Origin: Ktedonobacteria bacterium
GTDB taxonomy: Bacteria; Chloroflexota; Ktedonobacteria; Ktedonobacterales; JACDGC01
Reading direction: 5' to 3'
Assembly: GCA_027459785.1 (NCBI GenBank)
Contig: DAIDGU010000023.1
Location: forward strand, 1-64,000
DNA: 64,000 bases
This document shows positions 33,776 through 44,997 of this stretch, one piece after another; positions within the stretch are counted from its first letter, which is position 1; each line of letters begins with the position of its first letter. A program made the position numbers and the translations under genes. The notes under the pieces are model-generated. The model saw only the letters and a list, made by a program, of their open reading frames with translations. It made no database searches and was not told where the DNA came from.

Positions 33776-34092
33776 AAGGCGATGTTGTTGTACTCCCCTT
33801 TCCCTTTTCGGATTTAAGCACGACCAAAAGGCGGCCTGCACTGGTTATTGCTTCCTTAATAGGCGATGATGTTATTCTTTGCCAGATCACAAGCCGCACC
33901 ATTACCAATAGCGACGCGATTCTCATCACGAGCAATGATTTCATCACTGGCTCGTTGCAGCAAGACAGCAACGTGAGGCCCGACAAACTATTCACTGCTG
34001 ATTCGCGCATCATCCTTTATCGAGCCGGTCAACTAAGCACTGTCAAAGTTCAAGAAGTTGTGGCAAAGATCGTCCAAATTATTCAGGCGTAA
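33760..34092 (+). CDS. MazF/PemK-family toxin (mRNA interferase)
   Basis: A 110-residue protein starting FIKGDVVVLPFPFSDLSTTK followed by RRPALVI, the RG/KGDVV...RPxLVI signature of MazF/PemK. ILCQITSRT and NVRPDKLFTADSRII match the conserved strands with the catalytic Arg and Thr regions. The family cuts RNA at specific short sequences when not bound by antitoxin. The gene is complete. The pair is lower in GC than its neighbours, which agrees with horizontal origin. Confidence 0.88.
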   Translation: MAAFIKGDVVVLPFPFSDLSTTKRRPALVIASLIGDDVILCQITSRTITNSDAILITSNDFITGSLQQDSNVRPDKLFTADSRIILYRAGQLSTVKVQEVVAKIVQIIQA

Positions 34093-34108
34093 AGATCGCA
34101 TCACCGCT

Positions 34109-34152
34109 TATGCCGAGCTTTTCAGCTTGCAGGCGGAAGCGTATCGGTGAGA
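34109..34152 (+). repeat. Direct repeat copy 3, right border of the island
   Basis: A 44-bp copy of the ABC exporter 3' end, one mismatch from copy 1 (TAT for TAC at the start). It lies 17 bp after the toxin stop. The remaining 56 bases to the uvrA stop contain only a weak TGAGAAA/TTTCTCA hairpin. Confidence 0.92.
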
Positions 34153-34208
34153 TTCTCGCCTGAGAAAGTTTTTTCTCAACGAAGGGCCAAACGCATTGCC
34201 ACGCCCGC

Positions 34209-37427
<3,219 letters not shown>

Positions 37428-37693
37428 GCACAGACCCTCCGGGGTGGTGGCAAGGAGTGAACGAATAGAACGGATGTCATGGAACAAGTGTATTATACCA
37501 CATGCGCTCCTACTCTATTATGGCGACTAGGGCATCTGGCGTGCCATGAAGAGGACCAATCTCCCATCGCGCGTGCAACCCACGACGACCGGGCCGCCCC
37601 CGCACCTTATACTGCCATTCATGTCATCCTCTGTCATATTGCCAGCGGACCAAGTGCGGCGAAAAAACCGGCAAAAAACAGAGCTAGATAACC
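37428..37693. other. Divergent intergenic region between uvrA and the nad operon
   Basis: The gap 37428-37824 contains the uvrA ribosome-binding site and, at its right end, the nad promoter and palindrome listed separately. No LexA-type box was recognised upstream of uvrA. No gene is seen. Confidence 0.45.
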
Positions 37694-37723
37694 TTGTTTT
37701 AACCTTGCGCGAGATGGTATAAT
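37694..37723 (+). promoter_or_regulatory. Promoter of the nadBCA operon
   Basis: TTGTTT (37694-37699), an 18-bp spacer and a perfect TATAAT (37718-37723). Transcription should start near 37730, just before the palindrome at 37734. Confidence 0.65.
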
Positions 37724-37733
37724 CTCTATATCG

Positions 37734-37758
37734 ACTTCGTGTAAAAAGTACACGAAGT
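37734..37758. promoter_or_regulatory. Perfect 10-bp inverted repeat at the nad transcription start, candidate operator
   Basis: ACTTCGTGTA (37734-37743), spacer AAAAG, TACACGAAGT (37749-37758). The arms pair perfectly and lie about 11 bp after the -10 box, where a bound repressor would block initiation. It may instead be a small relative of the CACGAA/TTCGTG repeats seen elsewhere. It does not match the NAD-regulator sites that I know. Confidence 0.5.
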
Positions 37759-37824
37759 ACCACAAATGGGCTGCTGGGGGCCGCTGCTTGGTCTCCGCGA
37801 GACTACGGGAGACTCAAGCACATT

Positions 37825-39510
37825 ATGGATGCACTCATCAACGACGGCCCGGTGGATGTCGTCATCATCGGCGGCGGCATCGCGGGGATCTCGCTGGCGC
37901 TACGGCTGCCGGCGACCGCGCGCGTCACGCTCATCACGAAAAACGCGCTGGGCGAGAGCAACACGCGCTACGCGCAGGGCGGCCTGGCGGCAGCCGTCGG
38001 CGCGCACGACAGCCCGGCCAGCCACATTACCGATACGTTGGACGCGGGCGCGGGGCATGGCGATGAGCGCGCCGTGCGCGTGTTGGCCGAAGGTGGCCCC
38101 GCCGCTGTCGCGTGGCTCGTCGCCGCTGGCACGCGCTTCGATCCCGCTGCCCCCCAGGCGGGGGCGGATGACCGCGCCCAGGTCGCGGGCAGCGATCCGC
38201 TGGCGCTGGGCCACGAGGCCGCGCACAGCCACCATCGCGTGTTGCACGCGCAGGGCGACGCCACCGGCGCGGAGATCGAGCGGGCGCTCGTCGCGGCGCT
38301 ACGCCAACGTCCTGCGACCACCATCATCGAAGGCGCGCTCGTCACGGACCTCATCATCCACCACGCCGCTTGCGCCGGAGTGCGCTACCTGGCGGCGGAC
38401 GGCCAGACGCAGACGCTCACGGCGCGGGCCGTCGTGCTGGCGAACGGCGGCGCAGGCCGCCTGTGGCAGCGCACCTCGAATCCCCCTGGCGCGACCGCCG
38501 ACGGGCTGGCGCTGGCCTGGCGCGCGGGGGCCGTCCTCACCGACCTGGAATTCGCCCAGTTTCATCCCACTGTACTCGTCCCGCCCGACCCCACCGCGCC
38601 GGCGTTCTTGATCTCCGAGGCGGTGCGCGGCGAGGGCGCGTATCTGCGCAACGCGCATGGCGACCGCTTCATGGCAAGCTATGCCCGCGCCGAACTGGAA
38701 CCGCGCGACGTGGTGGCGCGGGCGATCCAGCAGGAGATGCTGCGCGCCGAAAACGATTGCGTCTATCTGGATCTGCGCCATCTCGATCCCGACCATGTGC
38801 TGCGCCGCTTCCCCACCATCGCCGCCACCTGCGCGGAGCAGGGCATCGACATCGCGCGCGACCTCATCCCCGTCGCCCCGGCGGCGCATTATTTCATGGG
38901 CGGCGTCGCGGTGGATCTGGATGCGCGCACGACCGTTCCCGGCCTGTGGGCCGTCGGCGAGGTCGCCTGCACGGGCGTCCACGGCGCGAATCGGCTGGCG
39001 AGCAATTCGCTGCTGGAAGGCGTCGTTTTCGCCATGCGCGCGGCCACGGCCCTCGCGGCGGATCTCGCCAGTGCCAGCTCCATTGCTGCATGGCCCACCA
39101 CCCCGCCCTTTGCCGGCGTGCTGCTCCCAGCGGCGACGATCCACGACCGCCCGCTGCTCGATCCGGCCCAGCGCCCGGCCATCCAGGCGATCATGTGGGA
39201 GCGCACGGGGCTATACCGCGACCACCTGGGGTTGACGCGCGGCGCGGAGGCGCTGCACGCGCTGGCCTCCAGCGCAACGGACGGCCCGCCGAACGACCGA
39301 CGCGCAGCCTACGAGACGGCGAACATGCTGCTGGCCGCGCAACTCATCACCGCCGCCGCGCTGGCGCGGCGCGAGAGCCGGGGCGCGCACGCCCGCCGCG
39401 ATTTCCCCGCGCCGGAACCTTTCCTAGCCGGCCACCACTTCTTCGCTCAGCGCCAAGCGGCAGCGGTCGCCACCCGATCTCAGCCAGCCGCCGATGAGAA
39501 GGGAGCCTAG
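37825..39510 (+). CDS. nadB: L-aspartate oxidase
   Basis: A 561-residue flavoprotein that oxidises L-aspartate to iminoaspartate, the first step of de novo NAD synthesis. It has the FAD motif VVIIGGGIAGISLALRLPA, SNTRYAQGGLAAAVG, the active-site segments EFAQFHPTVL and SEAVRGEGAYLRNA, and GLWAVGEVACTGVHGANRLA, all diagnostic of NadB rather than succinate dehydrogenase. The Shine-Dalgarno GGGAG lies rather far from ATG 37825. The stop is 2 bp before the nadC start, so the genes are coupled. Confidence 0.94.
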   Translation: MDALINDGPVDVVIIGGGIAGISLALRLPATARVTLITKNALGESNTRYAQGGLAAAVGAHDSPASHITDTLDAGAGHGDERAVRVLAEGGPAAVAWLVAAGTRFDPAAPQAGADDRAQVAGSDPLALGHEAAHSHHRVLHAQGDATGAEIERALVAALRQRPATTIIEGALVTDLIIHHAACAGVRYLAADGQTQTLTARAVVLANGGAGRLWQRTSNPPGATADGLALAWRAGAVLTDLEFAQFHPTVLVPPDPTAPAFLISEAVRGEGAYLRNAHGDRFMASYARAELEPRDVVARAIQQEMLRAENDCVYLDLRHLDPDHVLRRFPTIAATCAEQGIDIARDLIPVAPAAHYFMGGVAVDLDARTTVPGLWAVGEVACTGVHGANRLASNSLLEGVVFAMRAATALAADLASASSIAAWPTTPPFAGVLLPAATIHDRPLLDPAQRPAIQAIMWERTGLYRDHLGLTRGAEALHALASSATDGPPNDRRAAYETANMLLAAQLITAAALARRESRGAHARRDFPAPEPFLAGHHFFAQRQAAAVATRSQPAADEKGA

Positions 39511-39512
39511 CG

Positions 39513-40370
39513 ATGGCCGATATGATGATCGATCAGGAGCAGATCGCCCGCGCGCTGGCGGAAGACATCGGGCGCGGCGACACGACGACGCTGGCCTGCG
39601 TGCCGGCGACAACTCAGGCGCGCGGGCGCATCATCACGCGCCGGGCCGGCGTCATCGCCGGGCTGCCGGTCGCCGCCGAGGTCTTCCGCCAGATAGGCGA
39701 CGGCATCCAGGTTCACGCCGTCGTCAGCGATGGCGACCCTGTGGCGGCGGGCGACGAGATCATGGCGTTGCGCGGGCCGGCGCGGGGCATCCTCACCGGC
39801 GAACGGGTGGCGCTGAACTTTTTGGGCCGCCTATCCGGCATCGCCACGTTGACGGCACAGTGCGTGGCCGCAACCGAGGGGACGCCGGCGCACATCGTGG
39901 ATACGCGCAAGACGACGCCGGGGCTGCGGGCGCTGGAAAAGTACGCCGTGCGCGTGGGCGGCGGCAGCAACCACCGCTTCGGCCTGGACGACGGCATCTT
40001 GATCAAGGATAACCATATCGTCGCCAGCGGCGGCATCACCCAGGCGATCCAGAATGCCCGCGCCCACGCGCACCACCTGCTGCGCATCGAGGTCGAATGC
40101 GACACGCTGGCCCAGGTGCAAGCAGCATTGGACGCCGAGGCCGAGGCGATCCTGCTGGATAATATGGCCCCCGCCGACCTGCGCACCGCCGTCGCCCTCA
40201 TCCGTGCCGCCCACCCCGCCACGATCATCGAAGCTTCCGGCAACGTCGGCACCGATCCAGCCAAGATCCGCGCTGTCGCGGCAACCGGCGTCGATCTGAT
40301 CTCCATTGGGGCGCTGACGCATTCCGTCGCCAACCTCGACCTTTCTTTGGAGTTTACAGCAAGCGAATAA
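39513..40370 (+). CDS. nadC: Nicotinate-nucleotide pyrophosphorylase (carboxylating)
   Basis: A 285-residue type II phosphoribosyltransferase that converts quinolinate and PRPP to nicotinate mononucleotide. Motifs are EDIGRGDTTT, GERVALNFLGRLSGIAT, the quinolinate-binding DTRKTTPGLRALEKYAVRVG, and NHRFGLDDGILIKDNH. The C-terminal barrel has IEASGNV and DLISIGALTHS. Length and motifs are normal. It starts 2 bp after nadB; the gap of 232 bp to nadA is filled with a long inverted repeat that may have been inserted into the operon. Confidence 0.96.
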   Translation: MADMMIDQEQIARALAEDIGRGDTTTLACVPATTQARGRIITRRAGVIAGLPVAAEVFRQIGDGIQVHAVVSDGDPVAAGDEIMALRGPARGILTGERVALNFLGRLSGIATLTAQCVAATEGTPAHIVDTRKTTPGLRALEKYAVRVGGGSNHRFGLDDGILIKDNHIVASGGITQAIQNARAHAHHLLRIEVECDTLAQVQAALDAEAEAILLDNMAPADLRTAVALIRAAHPATIIEASGNVGTDPAKIRAVAATGVDLISIGALTHSVANLDLSLEFTASE

Positions 40371-40377
40371 AAAAGAG

Positions 40378-40578
40378 GAGAACGGAACGCGAAATGACAC
40401 GAAATATTCACGAAATGACGCGAGATGTGCTCAAAGGTGGTCAATGACTATCCTTGCTCGTCCATCTCATTCCGTGTTTATCTCGCGGTGTTTTCACATC
40501 TTTCGGGTTCATCTCGCGGTGATTTCACATCATTTCGTGTCGTCTCGCGGCGATTTCGTGTCATTTCGCGTTCCGTCC
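40378..40578. repeat. CACGAA/TTCGTG long inverted repeat between nadC and nadA
   Basis: The left arm starts ACGGAACGCGAAATGACACG (about 40382) and the right arm ends with its reverse complement CGTGTCATTTCGCGTTCCGT. The first 24 bases of each arm match perfectly; between them are further CACGAA- and TTCGTG-type words. The same ends are found at 59325-59458, so this is a mobile-like repeat element about 200 bp long. Confidence 0.88.
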
Positions 40579-40602
40579 CCCCAAGTAAGGAGTTGAGCGA
40601 TC

Positions 40603-41865
40603 ATGGCGATAGATGTAACCTGCGATGAGAGCCAGGAGCAGCAGACGCTGCCGGTGCTGGCGGCCTGGCGGGCGAGCCAGCAGCGCGCGGTGGCGACGGG
40701 GCTGGCGCACGCGCCGCGCCACAGTGGCGCACAGCGCGCCGACGACATCCCCCGCGAGTATGCCACGCTATCCGCCGAGGAGGCGCAGGCGCGCATCGGC
40801 GCGGCGAAAGCGGCGCTGGGCGAACGGCTGGTGATCCTGGGCCACCACTACCAGCGCGACGAGATCATCCGTTGGGCCGATGCGCGCGGCGACTCGTTCA
40901 AGCTGGCGCAATATGCGACGACCAAGCCGGAGGCCGATTATATCGTCTTCTGCGGCGTGCATTTCATGGCCGAGAGCGCGGACATCCTCAGCGGCGCGCA
41001 CCAGCGAGTGATCCTGCCGAATCCCGCCGCCGGCTGCTCGATGGCCGACATGGCGAACAGCGCCGAGGTGGAAGAGTGTTGGGCGAATCTAGAGGCCGCC
41101 GGCGCGCTGGCCGAGGAGCCGAACCCGGACGATCCCGCGCACCCCCTGGCGGGCGTCATTCCCGTGACGTACATGAATTCGACCGCCGACCTGAAGGCGT
41201 TTTGCGGGCGCAACGGTGGCATCGTCTGCACCTCGTCGAATGCTGATCGCGTGCTGCGCTGGGCGTTTGCGCGTGGCCAGCGCGTGCTGTTCTTCCCGGA
41301 CGAGCACCTGGGCCGCAACACCGCCCTGGCAATGGGCATCCCGCCGGAACAGATCGTCGTGTGGAATCCCAACAAGGATATGGGCGGTTTGGGGGATGAA
41401 GCTGAACTTTTGCAAAGCCGTGTGATACTCTGGAAGGGGTATTGTTCGACGCACCAGCGTTTCGCGCCGGAACAGATCCGACAAGCGCGGGCGGACTATC
41501 CCGGCGTGCAGATCTTGGTGCATCCGGAATGCCGCCACGAGGTGGTGGCGCTGGCTGACCGCGTCGGCTCGACGGAATACATCATCGCGCAGGTCGAAGC
41601 GGCCCCGCCGGGATCGATCTGGGCCATCGGCACGGAGATCAATCTGGTGAAGCGGCTTGCCGCCGAACATCCAGAGCAGACGATCTTCTGCCTCGATCCG
41701 GTCGTTTGCCCCTGCGCCACGATGTATCGCATCCATCCCGCGTATCTCTGCTGGGTGCTGGAAAGCCTGGTGCGCGGCGAGGTCGTCAATCAGGTGACGG
41801 TGGACGCCGCAACGGCCCAATGGGCGCGCGTGGCGCTAGACCGCATGCTGGCGAACAAGGCGTGA
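40603..41865 (+). CDS. nadA: Quinolinate synthase
   Basis: A 420-residue [4Fe-4S] enzyme that condenses iminoaspartate with dihydroxyacetone phosphate to quinolinate. Conserved segments are LVILGHHYQRDEI, CGVHFMAESADILS (first cluster Cys about 117), AGCSMADMA, YMNSTADLKAF, HPECRHEV (about 310) and VVCPCATMYRI (about 369). All three cluster cysteines are present. This is the longer form of NadA, with an N-terminal extension of about 60 residues. TAAGGAG precedes the ATG. It completes the NAD operon after the repeat insertion. Confidence 0.95.
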   Translation: MAIDVTCDESQEQQTLPVLAAWRASQQRAVATGLAHAPRHSGAQRADDIPREYATLSAEEAQARIGAAKAALGERLVILGHHYQRDEIIRWADARGDSFKLAQYATTKPEADYIVFCGVHFMAESADILSGAHQRVILPNPAAGCSMADMANSAEVEECWANLEAAGALAEEPNPDDPAHPLAGVIPVTYMNSTADLKAFCGRNGGIVCTSSNADRVLRWAFARGQRVLFFPDEHLGRNTALAMGIPPEQIVVWNPNKDMGGLGDEAELLQSRVILWKGYCSTHQRFAPEQIRQARADYPGVQILVHPECRHEVVALADRVGSTEYIIAQVEAAPPGSIWAIGTEINLVKRLAAEHPEQTIFCLDPVVCPCATMYRIHPAYLCWVLESLVRGEVVNQVTVDAATAQWARVALDRMLANKA

Positions 41866-41867
41866 AG

Positions 41868-41915
41868 GACGCAATGACGAGACACGAAGGAACACGAAGG
41901 ATGTGAAGAACACGA
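41868..41915. repeat. Partial CACGAA-type repeat
   Basis: ACGAGACACGAAGGAACACG and further CACGAAG words follow the nadA stop. Only one arm is seen, so this is a fragment of the family. Confidence 0.6.
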
Positions 41916-41949
41916 AGAAGCTTTTGCCTCCGTGGGGCATCACATCATC

Positions 41950-41974
41950 GTGGGGCGGACATTCCTGTCCGCCA
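41950..41974. repeat. GGACATTCCTGTCC-type hairpin repeat
   Basis: CGTGG then the perfect palindrome GGCGGACATTCCTGTCCGCC. Confidence 0.85.
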
Positions 41975-42029
41975 GGGACGGCGGGCGGCTGGATAGCATC
42001 ATACAAGCGAAGGGCGTTGTTTTTTTATC

Positions 42030-42482
42030 ATGAGCAAAGCGGGATTGTTGGCGCGCATGCAGGCGGCAGGCGATGCGCTCACGGCGACGTTGCGGTGCGT
42101 GCCAGCGGATGCCTGGGCGACGCCCATCAAAGCGAACGGCTATTCTCCCCATGACTATCTCAACTACACCTTGAGCGTGCTGGAACTGGCGGGCAACGCC
42201 TACCTGCAAAGCTTGCGCATGGACCCCGTTATGATGGAAGCCGATATCGACGCCGAGGCGCGGCGCAACGTGGACCGGCGCAAGCTGCGCGCCGTCGCCA
42301 CCGACTTCGACGACTATCTGGCCTCCCTGCGCGGGCTGCTCATCCTCATCGACATGGCCGACGACCAGCAGATCGCCGAGGTCGTGCAGGGTCGCAGCCG
42401 CGAAGATCGCTTCGACGTGCTGGTCGGCATCATGCAGCGCCTCAACGGCCTCATCGCTGCGTGGCTGGATGGGCGCGAGTAA
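42030..42482 (+). CDS. DinB-like small helical protein
   Basis: A 150-residue protein predicted to be a four-helix bundle. It starts MSKAGLLARMQAAGDALTAT, with WATPIKANGYSPHDYLNYTL and a last helix FDVLVGIMQRLNGLIAAWL, resembling the DinB/DUF664 superfamily in length and layout. The usual three His of the metal site are not all evident (one in SPHDYL), so assignment is tentative and enzyme activity doubtful. There is no good ribosome-binding site; upstream lie two repeat fragments. Confidence 0.5.
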   Translation: MSKAGLLARMQAAGDALTATLRCVPADAWATPIKANGYSPHDYLNYTLSVLELAGNAYLQSLRMDPVMMEADIDAEARRNVDRRKLRAVATDFDDYLASLRGLLILIDMADDQQIAEVVQGRSREDRFDVLVGIMQRLNGLIAAWLDGRE

Positions 42483-42555
42483 GGAACCCCTCCGAGCAAG
42501 GATGAGATAGCCCCGATCAATTCGTCCTTCTACATCAACCGCACGTCCCCCATCC

Positions 42556-43674
42556 TCAGCCGAACGTGAGCGTCATGCCGGGTTGGGCGATGTCGCAATC
42601 TACCTCCGGGCCAAGGGCGGCGCGCAGGGCGCGGCGCAGGTGCCGGTCGCTGACGGGGCCGGTGGCGGGGTTGACGTTGCGGGCGCAGGCTTCGCCGCGC
42701 AACCAAGAGCCGTCCGGCTGCCGGCGGTCGCCCCAGCCGGAGTAGTGAACCAGGCGCGTCGCCTGTGGCTGCCACGCAGCGATGAGATCGCGCACGCCAT
42801 AATCCCCCGGCGTGCCGGCCTCCTTGGCCGGCTGCGGCTCGAAGGTGATATGCCCCTTGCCCGTCCGCCAGTTGGTCATCTCGATCAGCAGCAGATCCAG
42901 GTCGCGCATCTGATCATACAGCGGCCCGTTGAAAGGATCAAGCGTGACATCCTGCCAATATTCTTTCGGGCGACCGGACGGGTAGCGGATGAGATCCCAG
43001 CAGCAACCGATCCGGATCGGATCGCCCTGAGCTTGATCGCCGCTGGGCCAGAACTCGACCAGGAAGTTGACGCCGCCGTCCAGGTGTTCGGCGGGGATGG
43101 GCGTCACCAGCAGCGCGGGATGCAGTTCCACCGCCGCCAGTGCCAGCGCGGCATCCGTGATATCCGTGAAGGCCAGCCGGTCGTGCGCGCGGCGCAAGAG
43201 GCCGCCATCCGCTGGATCGCGCGGGTTCGGGCCGATGTAGCGTTCCCAGGTGTGGCGCGTCGTCCACACCGGCAGCGGCCACGGCTGCTCTTCCGGCGCG
43301 TAGTCGCCCGCCTGGCGTGCCATATCCAGTGCGTACATCAGCGGATCCAGCCCGGCGATGTGGTCCAGGTGGCCGTGCGTGACGAGTACGCGCTGAATCG
43401 GCTGGTAGCGCGCGGGCGTCGGCAGGGCGGCCAGGTTGTCTACCACGCCCATGCCGCAATCGATCAGCGTGTGATCGACGGCGACGCCGGCCTCCTCGAT
43501 GACCAGCGAGGCCGACGTATGGGCCTGCCGCGCCCATGCCAACAGATCGGCGAAATCTTGCGGCGACGGCTGCTCCGGCAGCACCGGCTCCGCGCAACGC
43601 ACGCAGGGGCACCCCGGCTGGCGGATGAACGCGGCCCCCGCGGCATGCATGACGACATGCAACTTGAGCGACAT
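42556..43674 (-). CDS. Metallo-beta-lactamase-fold hydrolase (PhnP/PqqB-like)
   Basis: A 372-residue protein with the zinc motif LVTHGHLDHIAGLDP (HxHxDH) near residue 105. The first part GAAFIRQPGCPCVRCAEP carries a CxCxxC group as seen in PhnP and PqqB-related enzymes, where it binds structural zinc. Further His such as HLDGGVNF (about 200) and HYSGWGD (about 318) can complete the metal site. The reaction (phosphodiester or ester hydrolysis) is unknown. ATG 43674 has GAGGTG upstream. No phosphonate or PQQ genes are near. Confidence 0.8.
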   Translation of the reverse strand: MSLKLHVVMHAAGAAFIRQPGCPCVRCAEPVLPEQPSPQDFADLLAWARQAHTSASLVIEEAGVAVDHTLIDCGMGVVDNLAALPTPARYQPIQRVLVTHGHLDHIAGLDPLMYALDMARQAGDYAPEEQPWPLPVWTTRHTWERYIGPNPRDPADGGLLRRAHDRLAFTDITDAALALAAVELHPALLVTPIPAEHLDGGVNFLVEFWPSGDQAQGDPIRIGCCWDLIRYPSGRPKEYWQDVTLDPFNGPLYDQMRDLDLLLIEMTNWRTGKGHITFEPQPAKEAGTPGDYGVRDLIAAWQPQATRLVHYSGWGDRRQPDGSWLRGEACARNVNPATGPVSDRHLRRALRAALGPEVDCDIAQPGMTLTFG

Positions 43675-43732
43675 CGCTGGCACCTCGAATTCAAAACGTA
43701 GCCGACCAGGGGACGCGGGCGATTGAGATCGC

Positions 43733-43790
43733 GCCTAGGGGCGTGCCGCCACGAAGTCCGCCGTCGCGGACTGGAGTTCAACCTGGCGAG
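43733..43790. repeat. Paired-hairpin repeat element
   Basis: GCGCCTAGGGGCGTGCCGCC and then CGAAGTCCGCCGTCGCGGACT, the same two-hairpin design as the 60-bp inverted repeats at 32477 and 33188 but diverged. A further copy in opposite orientation lies at about 44731-44775. Confidence 0.65.
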
Positions 43791-43818
43791 CGTGTGATCG
43801 ATGTTATCTACATGGTAC

Positions 43819-43833
43819 ACTATCAGGGATAGT
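43819..43833. promoter_or_regulatory. Short palindrome before the GT2 gene
   Basis: ACTATC-AGG-GATAGT overlaps a -10-like TACACT (43816-43821) 30 bases before the start at 43863. It may be an operator; no regulator is known. Confidence 0.3.
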
Positions 43834-43862
43834 GAGTGCATGGAGCGAAGTGAGGGTCTGGC

Positions 43863-44648
43863 ATGGCGGAGCCGCTGATTTCGGTGATTATCCCCACGGT
43901 GCGGCGACCAAACCGCCTGTGGCGGGCGCTGGCGAGCGTGGCGGCGCAGACGTATCCGCTGGTGGAGGCGGTGGTAGTCAACGACGGCGGCAGCGATGCG
44001 AGCGCGCTGGTGGAACGCTACCAGGCTGAATTGCGCCGTCCGGCGCGCTATGTGGATCTGCACCCCAATCGCGGGCTGGCGGGGGCGCGCAACGCCGGCA
44101 TTCTGGCGGCGGAGGGCGAGTGGATCGCGCTGCTGGACGACGACGACGCCTTCATGCCAGATCACCTGGCGCGGCTGGCACCTGCCCTGCTGGCTGATCA
44201 AGCAACCGTGCTGGCTTATGACGACGTGCTGATCGCCATCGAGGACGGCGGGGAAGACGACGTGCCGCCGCATGTGGTCGGCACCTGCCGCTTCGGTCGC
44301 CCCTATGAGCGCGCCGTCTTCGACCAGGACGACTTCATTCCACCCAGCGCCATGCTCTTCCGCCGCGCCGCTGGCCAGTTCGACACGGTCATCCCGATGT
44401 GCGAGGACTGGGACTTCCTGTTGCGGCTGCGCGACCAGGGCGCGTTCGCCTACGTCCCCGGCGCGGTCGGCGTGGAATATAGCCTGCGCCTGCACGCGGG
44501 CGACAACCTGGGCAGCGACTTCGGTGCAGCGCGTCGCCAGGCGCTCAATCTGCTCAGCGAACGCTACGGCCTGCCCCCGCTCGTTCCCAAGACCTTCCTG
44601 GATGTCGCGCGCGACCTGGGCTTCGCCGTGGACTGGCGCGAACGCTGA
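43863..44648 (+). CDS. Family 2 glycosyltransferase
   Basis: A 261-residue GT-A enzyme. It starts PLISVIIPTVRRPNRLWRAL and VVVNDGGSDASALVE, with NRGLAGARNAGILAAEGEWI and the metal-binding LLDDDDAFMPDHL (DXD). PMCEDWDFLLRL holds the likely catalytic acidic residues (ED). It is soluble, with no membrane segment, so it probably acts on a lipid-linked or nucleotide-sugar-dependent glycan in the cytoplasm. GTGAGGG precedes the ATG. It is a stand-alone gene and not in a polysaccharide cluster. Confidence 0.9.
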   Translation: MAEPLISVIIPTVRRPNRLWRALASVAAQTYPLVEAVVVNDGGSDASALVERYQAELRRPARYVDLHPNRGLAGARNAGILAAEGEWIALLDDDDAFMPDHLARLAPALLADQATVLAYDDVLIAIEDGGEDDVPPHVVGTCRFGRPYERAVFDQDDFIPPSAMLFRRAAGQFDTVIPMCEDWDFLLRLRDQGAFAYVPGAVGVEYSLRLHAGDNLGSDFGAARRQALNLLSERYGLPPLVPKTFLDVARDLGFAVDWRER

Positions 44649-44997
44649 TCGCTATCTTTCACAGCGCCCTCATGAACTGCCCCACAGGCAGATGGGCTTC
44701 GATATGACTGACCACCGTCAAGGGCATCCAACTCCAGTCCGCGACGGCGGACTTCGTGGCGTCGCCCTTTGGCGCGCAAATGGTTTCAATCAATACCGCC
44801 CGCTCTCCTTCGTTCGTTACGCCGTCTTCATGTAACATCCCGACCGAATCAATCCAGCCCTACTATTAGCATGACCCGGCAACAGAGCGATTTGAGACAC
44901 CGCTTATACGCTTTTCAGGTGATCAGTATGGATAACGGAGGACAGACATTCCTGTCTGTCCGGCCCCAATGACCATCATCTTTACCCCAAAGGGGTA
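44649..44997. other. Intergenic region with repeats, 349 bp
   Basis: Between the convergent GT2 and amine oxidase genes. It holds a paired-hairpin element (about 44731-44775) and a hairpin of the GGACAGACATTCCTGTCTGTCC type (44937-44963). No gene or RNA is recognised. Confidence 0.6.
44937..44963. repeat. GGACAGACATTCC-type hairpin repeat
   Basis: Palindrome with arms GGACAGACA and TGTCTGTCC around TTCC, flanked by GGA and GG. It is the second subfamily of the short hairpins. Confidence 0.85.
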
